Assembly: GCA_002423125.1 (NCBI GenBank)
Contig: DIUW01000010.1
Coordinates: 1 to 64,000 of the forward strand
Source: Legionellaceae bacterium UBA6148
Lineage (GTDB): Bacteria > Pseudomonadota > Gammaproteobacteria > Legionellales > Legionellaceae
Direction: 5' to 3'
DNA length: 64,000 nt
The notes under the pieces were generated by a model, which had not been told where the DNA came from, did not search any database, and was given only the letters and a program-made list of their open reading frames with translations. How positions within the stretch are numbered: position 1 is the first letter of the stretch; the number at the start of each line of letters is the position of its first letter. Below are positions 9,480-16,896 of this stretch, piece after piece. A program made the position numbers and the translations under genes.

Positions 9480-9601
9480 GTCATTTGCTAGTCACTGTTG
9501 GCTATGGTCTGCTGCAATCCAGACTGTATTTTTAGACGATGCGATGCAAAAAGACCTTGTATCTTCAATACTGCTTGATATTCTAACACAATAACTCCTT
9601 A

Positions 9602-9625
9602 ATCCTGGAAAAAGCAGTTGGAGGC
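9602..9625 (+). repeat. 24-base dispersed repeat, copy 1
   Basis: The 24 bases starting atcctggaaaaagcag are identical, in inverted orientation, to 44696-44719. They lie in the 242-base non-coding gap between the RF-like gene and the decayed zone. Sequence outside the shared 24 bases differs, so this may be a remnant of a longer repeat. Confidence 0.65.
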
Positions 9626-9721
9626 CAAATAAGCGTTTTCAGATCATCTGAAAGAATGTCCACATGTAACAGCGAATTTCGAGAAATGGGCTCCGTATAC
9701 GCAAAACGCGTAGCATTCATC

Positions 9722-10069
9722 CTATTCTCTTTGCTCTCCACTTTGATGAATCAGAAACTTTATTTCATCATCAGCTATAAAGTTTCTGATTTCTGGTAGG
9801 TACTGGTTTTCGAGAATACTATTAAATATAACATGATGTTTTTCCAGTAAAATATTTTCTAAGTATTGGATTAATTTCTTTTTAAATTCATCCTGCAGAA
9901 CATCTTTTTTCTTTTTTTTAAATTTATCAAGACATACAACAATTTCGTTTTTATTATCAACTTCATCAATGAGGTCAAATTTTTTATCAAGAAAATAATG
10001 ATAAAGTTTTTTTAGCTTTTCTACAGTAATTAGATCAACGTCTAAGTATTGAGTAAGTGTCTTAAGCAA
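9722..10069 (-). CDS. Doubtful lysine-rich reading frame of unknown origin
   Basis: An open frame of 115 codons beginning at a TTG (10069) that overlaps the end of a broken AlbA_2-type gene fragment. The product is Lys/Leu/Ile-rich (for example LDKFKKKKKDVL), mostly helical by composition, and matches nothing I know. There is no ribosome binding site. Given that the neighbouring sequence consists of gene fragments, this is probably the 3' remainder of a gene that lost its start, and not an expressed gene. Confidence 0.3.
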   Translation of the reverse strand: MLKTLTQYLDVDLITVEKLKKLYHYFLDKKFDLIDEVDNKNEIVVCLDKFKKKKKDVLQDEFKKKLIQYLENILLEKHHVIFNSILENQYLPEIRNFIADDEIKFLIHQSGEQRE

Positions 10070-10325
10070 GAGTAATTGCTATTTCCGGAATAATATGCGG
10101 GGCAATGGTATCACTAATGAGGTTAGCCACTTTTTCTTCAAGCTCATGCGGTTCTTTAACACCAACAATGAAATGTGTTGCATCCTCAACACCTATTATC
10201 AAAACGCCTCCCGCAGTATTAGCAAAAGCGATAATGGTTCGGAGGATATTTGTTGGAGAAGATAAGTCTCTTTTGAATTCCAGAGTCTTTCCTTCGGATT
10301 ATTTTAACAAATCTACTATATTCAT
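10062..10325 (-). pseudogene. Remnant of AlbA_2-domain (divergent AAA-4) protein
   Basis: The minus strand from the ATG at 10325 reads MNIVDLLK, then an in-frame TAA at 10299-10301, then SEGKTLEFKRDLSS, NILRTIIAFANTAGGVLIIG and VEDATHFIVGVKEPHELEEK before a stop at 10062-10064. This is the N-terminal DNA-binding/ATPase-like domain of AlbA_2 (Schlafen-type) proteins, normally followed by several hundred more residues. Both the internal stop and the missing C-terminus show it is not functional. Confidence 0.75.
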
Positions 10326-10382
10326 AGCTCTGCATTCTACTCTGAAGACAATTTGTGTTCAAACCTTCAGAGCATCATTATT

Positions 10383-10604
10383 TTATATTGGGATATGTTT
10401 TTTTAAATCTAACAATACTTCTTGAGGTTTTAATCCAAGAAATTCAAATATATAAGGATCGCGTATATCCAGTCGTTGTTCTGCTATTTCAGCATTGTCG
10501 GGATCAACAAATAAAATATCATTGACTCTCAATTCTGGCATCATGCTGTCATCAATTATTTTAAAATAGTTTGCAATATGTCCTTCAAATTCGAAGTGGA
10601 TTTT
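10383..10604 (-). pseudogene. Gene fragment mixing S24-peptidase-like and YhcG-like segments
   Basis: One open stretch of 73 codons without a proper start. The first half, with YFKIIDDSMMPEL and VNDILFVDPDN, resembles the catalytic-Ser region of S24/LexA-type repressors (SM-P plus ND-LFVD). The second half, DIRDPYIFEFLGLK, is the entry to the PDDEXK domain of YhcG/DUF1016 nucleases, cut short after about 15 more residues. Two unrelated families in one short frame point to recombination between decaying genes. Both assignments are by eye and tentative. Confidence 0.5.
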
Positions 10605-10623
10605 TTATATTCAAGAACAGGGA

Positions 10624-11486
10624 TTAATTTTCCCCAATAGTTTGAATTGACAAGTCCTCCATGCAGCAGAATGACTGGAGAGCCTTTCCCGTACTCAGCA
10701 TACCAAATTTTGACATGATTAATGGGTACATAGCCTTGTCAATCGCCGCCATGGTGGCAAACCCCATATTAACGAAGCTCATCATGGCCGCGGCACTGGC
10801 CTTATCCGTCAATGCGTTTGATGCGACATACGATCCACCAGCGAATAAATCACTAGTTTTTGTGATTTTAGTGCTTTTGAGTAATCACATAGAATGCTCA
10901 ATATCTGAATTGGCCTAGGTGCCAATAATGTTTCACTAAATACCCGTGTTCCTAATAACATCACCAGGCCATGAGCCAGCAAAAACCACAAACATCCCTG
11001 CCATTGCCAGTATTCTGTAATAATCCCGCCGATCATCACTGCAAGTCCAGCGCCAAGGGCAAATGATAAAATCGAGTAAGCCATAGCCGTTTTACGTTGG
11101 ACTTCTGGTAGCCATTCGTTAATCAACATAAAAGTACAAGCAAGACCACTTGCTGCACCCAGTGCACTAACCAAACGTCCAATAATCAGCAACCAATACG
11201 CCTGATTATAAAATGCAGTGAAGCAAATCAGGATCCCGACTAAATTAATAACAAGACCAATGCGCAAGGATGTTAAACGACCAAATCGGTTGGCTAGTGG
11301 GCCATAAATGAGTTGACCGATGACATATCCAATTAAAAACGCCGATACCATCCACTCAACTGCCCCAAGGCTCAAGCCAAATTGGCTTTGGATCTGAGGC
11401 AGTGCCGGGGTAATAATTGCTGCGGATACTGACGCGATAGAAATATAACTGAGTAACCAAATGATGTGGAAAATTGATTTTGACAA
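10624..11486 (-). pseudogene. Frameshifted MFS drug-resistance-type transporter
   Basis: From the ATG at 11486 the frame encodes the N-terminal half of a Bcr/CflA-like MFS transporter: about six membrane helices, the loop-2 motif GPLANRFGR and the segment GRLVSALGAASGLACT. After about 200 residues the frame is lost near 10850. The continuation, AGGSYVASNALTDKAS and then AAMMSFVNMGFATMAAIDKA, lies in the next frame down to 10624 and stops after roughly nine helices' worth of sequence. Full-length members have about 400 residues, so the gene carries both a frameshift and a 3' truncation. Confidence 0.8.
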
Positions 11487-11516
11487 AATACACTTCTTGA
11501 AAACTTTATGACCAGA

Positions 11517-12020
11517 CTATGGAGAAAGCACCTGTTCATTCCATGCGCCATCAACGCCAGAGAACTCGACTACATCCGATAGCGTCTTGGACTGATAGGC
11601 ATAAAACACAAATTTGCGGGGCTTTAGGCGAAAGCCACAATAAAACTCACTCACCGGCAGCGGCTTTTCATCATAGGCCGCTTCAATTTGCTGTTTTTTT
11701 TCTTCGAGCTGTTGCTTACTAGAAATAGGTTGCGCTGAGGTGGGAGCATAGCTACAAAATCTGACTTGTGCTTCACGTGGATAAGTCTGCCAGTATTGCT
11801 CATTTTCAGCATCGGACAAGGCCTCAACAATCCCGTCAATCATCACTTCTCGAAGCAGTAATTCAAACCAAAACGTCATCGAGGCTACAGGATTAGTATT
11901 TAGCTCAGTCACTTTTTTCGTGCTTCTCTGAGTAAAAAACAATAACCCTTGTTCACTCACTTCACGAATAGCAACAACACGCGCATGGGGAATTGCCTCT
12001 TTTGTTGCGGTTGAAAGCAC
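11517..12020 (-). CDS. Pyridoxamine-phosphate-oxidase-like flavoprotein, N-terminally truncated
   Basis: The 167 codons match the flavin-binding split-barrel fold of PNPOx-family proteins: HARVVAIREV, LLFFTQRSTKKVTEL, PVASMTFWFELLLREVMIDG and VRFCSYAPTSAQ are in the right order, and the C-terminus (VVEFSGVDGAWNEQVLSP) looks complete. About 25-40 N-terminal residues normally preceding LSTAT are missing; instead the start runs into the 3' end of the RhuM-Fic gene, overlapping by 64 bases in another frame. It is probably a pseudogene or a shortened derivative. It need not be PdxH itself. Confidence 0.6.
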   Translation of the reverse strand: MLSTATKEAIPHARVVAIREVSEQGLLFFTQRSTKKVTELNTNPVASMTFWFELLLREVMIDGIVEALSDAENEQYWQTYPREAQVRFCSYAPTSAQPISSKQQLEEKKQQIEAAYDEKPLPVSEFYCGFRLKPRKFVFYAYQSKTLSDVVEFSGVDGAWNEQVLSP

Positions 12021-12958
12021 GGCTTGTTGTGGGTTTGTGCCACAAGCAGGGCAATAGCCACTAAGGCATTATCATTAATTTTAACCTCCCCACTTTGTTT
12101 CAAATGATGTTTATTCAATTGTAAAAACCAGATAAACATAAATGCCCCAATCCGCTTATTACCATCGGAAAAAGGATGATTTTTTATAATGAAATATAAT
12201 AAATGCGCCGCCTGCTCTTCAATACTTGGGTAGAGGTATTCCTCACCGAAACTTTGTACAATATTACCCAAAATACCCTGAAAACTCTCATCTTTAGGAC
12301 GACCGAATAATTCAGTTGCTTCATTCTGGTTGATTAAACTGCGCTTTAAATCATCGATGGCTTTTACTGCCGCAGGATAATTAATTTCACACGTGACATT
12401 GATATTCAAACCGCCTTCGGGGAAGTTGCCCGTATCATATTGGTTCAATAGAATAAATGTATGTGTATATTCGGTTAAAACAGATAAAAGCCCCGTCGCC
12501 TCTGATTGACTTAAAACGTCTGATTGCGCTTGTTGAAACAAAATCAATGTTTTTTCAAGCTCTTTAATCTGCTTTTTTTGTTTTTTTAAACGTTCTTGAT
12601 CCAGTGCATAACCCTGAACAAGATACTCTTTAAGCACTTGATTAGCCCATATTCTAAATTGGGTTCCTTGTTTAGATTTAACGCGATAACCCACAGAAAT
12701 AATAACGTCAAGGTTGTAATATTTTGTCTTATATTCTTTGCCATCGGCAGCAGTTGTCAAGGAATCCTTGACAACTGCTTTTTCATTAAGCTCGCCTTCA
12801 TTAAAAATATTACGTATATGCAGACTTATATTTTGTTTTGATTTTTTAAATAGCTCTACCAATTGGCCCTGGTTCAACCAAACCGTTTCATTTTCAAGTT
12901 TCACCTCAGTATGAATACTATCATCATCATTTTGGTATATTAATATTGCACTATTCAT
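11957..12958 (-). CDS. RhuM-Fic family protein with altered C-terminus
   Basis: A 333-residue protein with an N-terminal RhuM-type segment (TVWLNQGQLVELFKKSKQ, then NISLHIRNIFNEGEL; YNLDVIISVGYRVKSKQGTQFRIWA at about 80-105) and a C-terminal Fic/DOC domain with the catalytic motif HPFSDGNKR at about 263-271. Fic domains usually AMPylate targets, and RhuM-Fic genes behave as mobile accessory or toxin-like genes. The last about 20 residues (CFQPQQKRQFPMRVLLLFVK) are not family sequence: they are an out-of-frame reading of the adjoining flavin-oxidase-like gene, so a deletion or insertion junction lies near 12020. The Fic active site is intact, so activity is possible. Confidence 0.8.
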   Translation of the reverse strand: MNSAILIYQNDDDSIHTEVKLENETVWLNQGQLVELFKKSKQNISLHIRNIFNEGELNEKAVVKDSLTTAADGKEYKTKYYNLDVIISVGYRVKSKQGTQFRIWANQVLKEYLVQGYALDQERLKKQKKQIKELEKTLILFQQAQSDVLSQSEATGLLSVLTEYTHTFILLNQYDTGNFPEGGLNINVTCEINYPAAVKAIDDLKRSLINQNEATELFGRPKDESFQGILGNIVQSFGEEYLYPSIEEQAAHLLYFIIKNHPFSDGNKRIGAFMFIWFLQLNKHHLKQSGEVKINDNALVAIALLVAQTHNKPCFQPQQKRQFPMRVLLLFVK

Positions 12959-13221
12959 TTGTTAATCACTTATTATTTAATAGATGCTCATTGCGCCTGA
13001 GGATCGAATTATGCAAAACCAATCCTTATTTAAAAAATAAGGGAACTGCCAAGACATTACATGGTCGCTATACAAGATCATCGTGTAGAGTGGAAGGCAT
13101 CCTCGCCAAATCATCATCTCAAGTGAACACCTAAGAATGGGCGGTGAACGTGTTTAGACACGTTTTGGTCACAGTAACTTGGTTTTTTGGACACAATTAG
13201 GACTAGAAGCCTTGCTGTATA

Positions 13222-13298
13222 TGGTGCGCTCGGAGAGACTCGAACTCCCGACACCTTGGTTCGAAGCCAAGTACTCTATCCAGCTGAGCTACGAGCGC
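13222..13298 (-). tRNA. tRNA-Arg (UCG)
   Basis: The minus strand folds as a standard cloverleaf: acceptor GCGCTCG/CGAGCGC, D-arm GCTC/GAGT, anticodon stem CTTGG/CCAAG with loop CTTCGAA (anticodon TCG), T-arm GGGAG/CTCTC with loop TTCGAGT. The discriminator A and CCA end are encoded. It follows tRNA-Lys by about 33 bases and probably shares its transcript. Confidence 0.96.
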
Positions 13299-13331
13299 AT
13301 TTTTATTTTTTTTGAAGACTAAACATGGAGT

Positions 13332-13407
13332 TGGTGGGCCGTGTAGGAATCGAACCTACGACACAAAGGTTAAAAGCCTTCTGCTCTACCGACTGAGCTA
13401 ACGGCCC
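13332..13407 (-). tRNA. tRNA-Lys (UUU)
   Basis: Cloverleaf on the minus strand: acceptor GGGCCGT/ACGGCCC, anticodon loop CTTTTAA (anticodon TTT), T-loop TTCGATT, encoded CCA. It is the first gene of a two-tRNA unit. Confidence 0.97.
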
Positions 13408-13421
13408 TCCAGAGACGAGCT

Positions 13422-13449
13422 ATAATACCTGAAATTTATAAAATTTCAA
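13422..13449 (-). promoter_or_regulatory. Probable sigma-70 promoter of the tRNA-Lys/tRNA-Arg unit
   Basis: On the minus strand TTGAAA (13444-13449) and TATTAT (13422-13427) are separated by 16 bases, with the tRNA 5' end 15 bases downstream of the -10. The spacer overlaps a small inverted repeat (gaaattt/aaatttc) just past the queC stop. Confidence 0.55.
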
Positions 13450-13462
13450 GCCTTTTATGATG

Positions 13463-14146
13463 TTATTTTTGATATCGTGTTGGATCAGAAATTTTTGCTT
13501 GTTCAAATCCTTGTCGGCGTAAAGTACAACTGTCACAACGACCACAGGCTAAGCCTTCATCTGTCGCCTGGTAGCAAGAAACAGAACGACTGTAATCAAT
13601 ACCTAATCTCAAACCTTCTTGGATAATTTCAGACTTGCTTAAATGCATCAGTGGCGTACGGATCGTAAACTGATTTCCTTCAACTCCGACCTTCGTTGCA
13701 ATATTAGCCAGATGTTGAAACGCGGCGATGAACTCAGGTCGGCAATCAGGATAACCGGAATAATCTACGGCGTTGGCCCCAATATAAATATCGTACGCGC
13801 CAATAGCTTCAGCAAAACCCAATGCGATGGCTAAAAAAATTGTATTTCGAGCAGGAACGTATGTAATAGGTATGGTCGTATTGCTTTCTTGGTAAGCGGG
13901 CACATCAATGGAGTGATCGGTCAATGCAGAAGCCCCAAATTGGCCAACATCAAGTTGCACTATCCGGTGCTCAATCACACCCATTTGTTTTGAAATTTCT
14001 TCTGCAGCGATTAATTCGGAATGATGCCGCTGACTATAAGAAAAACTTAATGAATGGCAGTCAAATCCATCAGCACGAGCCATGGCCAAACACGTTAGAG
14101 AATCAAGTCCGCCCGATAATAAAATGACCGCTTTTTTCTTTGTCAC
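13463..14146 (-). CDS. queC: 7-cyano-7-deazaguanine synthase QueC
   Basis: Converts 7-carboxy-7-deazaguanine to preQ0 in queuosine synthesis, using ATP and ammonia. The PP-loop SGGLDS is at 11-16; the C-terminal zinc cysteines are in SCYQAT and CGRCDSC near 190-210. The 227 residues match the family length. The ATG overlaps the end of atpC as ATGA, so translation is coupled to the ATP synthase operon, an unusual partner for a tRNA-modification gene. No preQ1 riboswitch is visible, since there is no leader. Confidence 0.96.
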   Translation of the reverse strand: MTKKKAVILLSGGLDSLTCLAMARADGFDCHSLSFSYSQRHHSELIAAEEISKQMGVIEHRIVQLDVGQFGASALTDHSIDVPAYQESNTTIPITYVPARNTIFLAIALGFAEAIGAYDIYIGANAVDYSGYPDCRPEFIAAFQHLANIATKVGVEGNQFTIRTPLMHLSKSEIIQEGLRLGIDYSRSVSCYQATDEGLACGRCDSCTLRRQGFEQAKISDPTRYQK

Positions 14147-14565
14147 TTTAAATGTTTACGTGATTTTTGAATCGCTCTAATCTGCGCTACTGCGCGGGCT
14201 AATTCTACAGCAGCTACTGAATAATCAATTTCTGCATCTTTATTTGCGATGGCTTCTTCAGCTCGAGTTTTTGCTGCAAGTGCCGCAGCTTCATCTAAGC
14301 TATCCGCTCGCTCAACCGAATCGGCAAGAATGGTTACACATGAAGGTTGAACTTCGAGCATACCACCAGAAACGTAGTATATCTCTTCCGTACCACCCTG
14401 CTTTGTTACACGAATTTCGCCGGGTTTTAATATCGTAAGAAGAGGAGCATGGCCTGGTGATATACCGACCTCACCAAGCACGCCCGTTGCGACCACCATT
14501 TCCGCTAAGCCCGAAAATATTTCGCGCTCAGCACTAACGATATCTAAATGTGTGGTTATAGCCAT
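14143..14565 (-). CDS. atpC: ATP synthase epsilon subunit
   Basis: Central-stalk subunit of F1, 140 residues from the ATG at 14565: beta-sandwich domain (VVATGVLGEVGISPGHAPLL near 30-50) followed by the C-terminal helical hairpin (EAAALAAKTRAEEAIANKD). The frame can be opened five codons further to a GTG, but the ATG has a GAGG site and gives the usual N-terminus MAITTHLDIVSAE. It begins 11 bases after the atpD stop and overlaps queC by 4 bases. Confidence 0.96.
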   Translation of the reverse strand: MAITTHLDIVSAEREIFSGLAEMVVATGVLGEVGISPGHAPLLTILKPGEIRVTKQGGTEEIYYVSGGMLEVQPSCVTILADSVERADSLDEAAALAAKTRAEEAIANKDAEIDYSVAAVELARAVAQIRAIQKSRKHLK

Positions 14566-14576
14566 AGTGTCTTGCC

Positions 14577-15962
14577 TCACAGTGTCTTAGCTTTAAGGAT
14601 GGCTTCTTCAATACTGCCAACCATATAGAACGCTTGTTCAGGAAGAGAGTCATACTCACCCGCTAAAATGCCTTGGAAGCCTTTGATAGTGTCTTTCAAT
14701 GAAACATACTTTCCTGGCGAACCAGTAAATACTTCAGCAACGAAGAAGGGTTGAGACAAAAAGCGCTGAATTTTACGCGCACGACTTACAACGCGCTTAT
14801 CTTCTTCAGACAACTCATCCATACCTAAAATTGCAATGATATCTTTCAGCTCTTTGTAACGTTGTAATGTTTGTTGGACGCGACGAGCTGTATCGTAATG
14901 CTCTTGACCAACAATTAACGGATCAAGCTGACGAGACGTTGAGTCCAATGGATCAACAGCAGGGTAAATTCCAAGTTCAGCGATTTGACGTGACAATACA
15001 ACCGTAGCATCAAGATGCGCGAACGTTGTCGCAGGTGATGGATCGGTTAAGTCATCCGCAGGAACATAAACCGCTTGGATAGATGTAATCGAGCCTGTTT
15101 TGGTCGATGTAATTCGCTCTTGTAACATACCCATTTCTTCTGCCAACGTGGGTTGATACCCTACCGCAGAAGGCATACGTCCAAGCAATGCCGATACTTC
15201 AACCCCTGCTAATGTATATCGGTAGATATTATCCACAAAAAACAAAACATCTCGACCTTCATCACGGAACTTTTCAGCCATCGTTAAGCCGGTTAATGCA
15301 ACTCGTAAACGGTTACCCGGTGGCTCATTCATTTGGCCATAAACCAGTGAGACTTTATCCAATACGTTCGAATCTTTCATTTCGTGATAGAAGTCATTTC
15401 CTTCACGAGTTCGCTCACCAACACCCGCAAACACGGAGTAACCACTATGTTCAATAGCGATGTTACGAATGAGTTCCATCATATTAACGGTTTTACCAAC
15501 ACCAGCACCACCAAACAGACCAACTTTACCACCTTTAGCAAATGGGCAGAGTAAGTCGATTACTTTAATTCCTGTTTCGAGTAACTCTTGGCTTCCTGCT
15601 TGCTCTTCATAGCTTGGGGGTTTACGGTGAATAGACCAGTGCTCTTCAGCATTAATTGGACCGGCATCATCAATAGGCTTGCCCAATACATCCATGATTC
15701 GACCCAGTGTTTTAACACCGACTGGAACCTGAATTGGCTTACATGTATTTTGGGCTTGAACACCACGCTTTAGACCATCAGTAGTACCCATAGCAATAGT
15801 ACGTACAACACCATCACCAAGTTGTTGTTGCACTTCAAAAACAAGGTCGCCCTTGGTTAATTGCAATGCATCATTAACTTTTGGCACGCTATCACGAGGA
15901 AACTCAACGTCAACAACCGGGCCTATCACTTGAACAACTGTTCCTAAACTCATGGTACTCAT
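14577..15962 (-). CDS. atpD: ATP synthase beta subunit (catalytic)
   Basis: Catalytic F1 subunit, 461 residues. The P-loop GGAGVGKT is at 151-158; the catalytic Glu lies in GERTREGND, and FVDNIYRYTLAG and the DELSEEDK segment are present. Eleven bases separate it from atpG. It belongs to the atpIBEFHAGDC operon. Confidence 0.98.
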   Translation of the reverse strand: MSTMSLGTVVQVIGPVVDVEFPRDSVPKVNDALQLTKGDLVFEVQQQLGDGVVRTIAMGTTDGLKRGVQAQNTCKPIQVPVGVKTLGRIMDVLGKPIDDAGPINAEEHWSIHRKPPSYEEQAGSQELLETGIKVIDLLCPFAKGGKVGLFGGAGVGKTVNMMELIRNIAIEHSGYSVFAGVGERTREGNDFYHEMKDSNVLDKVSLVYGQMNEPPGNRLRVALTGLTMAEKFRDEGRDVLFFVDNIYRYTLAGVEVSALLGRMPSAVGYQPTLAEEMGMLQERITSTKTGSITSIQAVYVPADDLTDPSPATTFAHLDATVVLSRQIAELGIYPAVDPLDSTSRQLDPLIVGQEHYDTARRVQQTLQRYKELKDIIAILGMDELSEEDKRVVSRARKIQRFLSQPFFVAEVFTGSPGKYVSLKDTIKGFQGILAGEYDSLPEQAFYMVGSIEEAILKAKTL

Positions 15963-15973
15963 AATATATCCTC

Positions 15974-16840
15974 TTATAAAGCGGCTGCACCGCCGACAAT
16001 TTCTGCCAACTCTTGAGTAATAGCAGCTTGCCGGGCTTTGTTATAAGCCAACTGAAATTCTTTAATTAAATCACCTGCATTATCTGTAGCACTTTTCATA
16101 GCCATCATTTTTGCAGCTTGTTCACATGCGATATTTTCAACAACCGCTTGGTAAACCTGCAGCTCCATGTAGCGAAACAACAAATCATCGAGTAATTCTT
16201 TTGCATCAGGCTCGTATATATAATCCCAATGATGCCCCAATGCTTTACTATCGTCTTCGGAAATAGGCAATGGTAATAACGCCTTGACCATCGGTTTTTG
16301 TGTCATTGTATTTATAAATTCGTTATAAACAACATGCAACGAATCAATTTCACCTTGATAAAAGGCATCCAGCATCACTTTTACAACACCAATGATGTCC
16401 TGAACTCCTGGGGTATCTCCCAATTGGTCGACGGATGCGACCACCCGACCACCCGAACGCTTGAAAAATGCTTGGCCCTTTCGACCGATAACACATACAT
16501 CAATTTCGCGTCCCTGTTCATGCCAAGCGCGCATGTTAACCAGCGTTTCACGAAGCAAGTTCGCATTTAACCCGCCACATAAACCACGATCGGATGTCAC
16601 GACAATAATGCCCATGCGCTTAATCTCACGATGAAGCATAAATGGATGTCGGTATTCGCTTGTTGCGCGAGCAATGTGCTTTACAACATCGTAAATTTTA
16701 TTGGCGTAAGGTTTAGATGCGCGCATTCTTTCTTGTGTTTTGCGCATTTTACTTGCTGCGACCATTTCCATCGCGCGTGTAATTTTTTGCGTGTTTTTTA
16801 TACTCGCAATCTTTGAACGGATCTCTTTAGCACCAGACAT
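15974..16840 (-). CDS. atpG: ATP synthase gamma subunit
   Basis: Rotor shaft of F1, 288 residues. The N-terminal helix (EIRSKIASIKNTQKITRAM then EMVAASKMRK) and the C-terminal helix (YNKARQAAITQELAEIVGGA) that form the coiled coil are both present, as is the conserved SDRGLCGGLN turn near 83-92. It sits between atpA and atpD with short gaps. Confidence 0.98.
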   Translation of the reverse strand: MSGAKEIRSKIASIKNTQKITRAMEMVAASKMRKTQERMRASKPYANKIYDVVKHIARATSEYRHPFMLHREIKRMGIIVVTSDRGLCGGLNANLLRETLVNMRAWHEQGREIDVCVIGRKGQAFFKRSGGRVVASVDQLGDTPGVQDIIGVVKVMLDAFYQGEIDSLHVVYNEFINTMTQKPMVKALLPLPISEDDSKALGHHWDYIYEPDAKELLDDLLFRYMELQVYQAVVENIACEQAAKMMAMKSATDNAGDLIKEFQLAYNKARQAAITQELAEIVGGAAAL

Positions 16841-16896
16841 AATCTTGCTTCGCCCTTCTGATTATGGCGCGAAATAATCGCGCCTCATCCAACTAA

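Noticed and set aside
10105..10425. Open plus-strand frame of 106 codons.
   Set aside because: It is antisense to the AlbA_2-like remnant, has no ribosome binding site and no recognisable product.
13147..13164. Hairpin aacgtgt-ttag-acacgtt downstream of tRNA-Arg.
   Set aside because: The 7-bp stem has no T-run on the tRNA strand; terminator activity is not supported.
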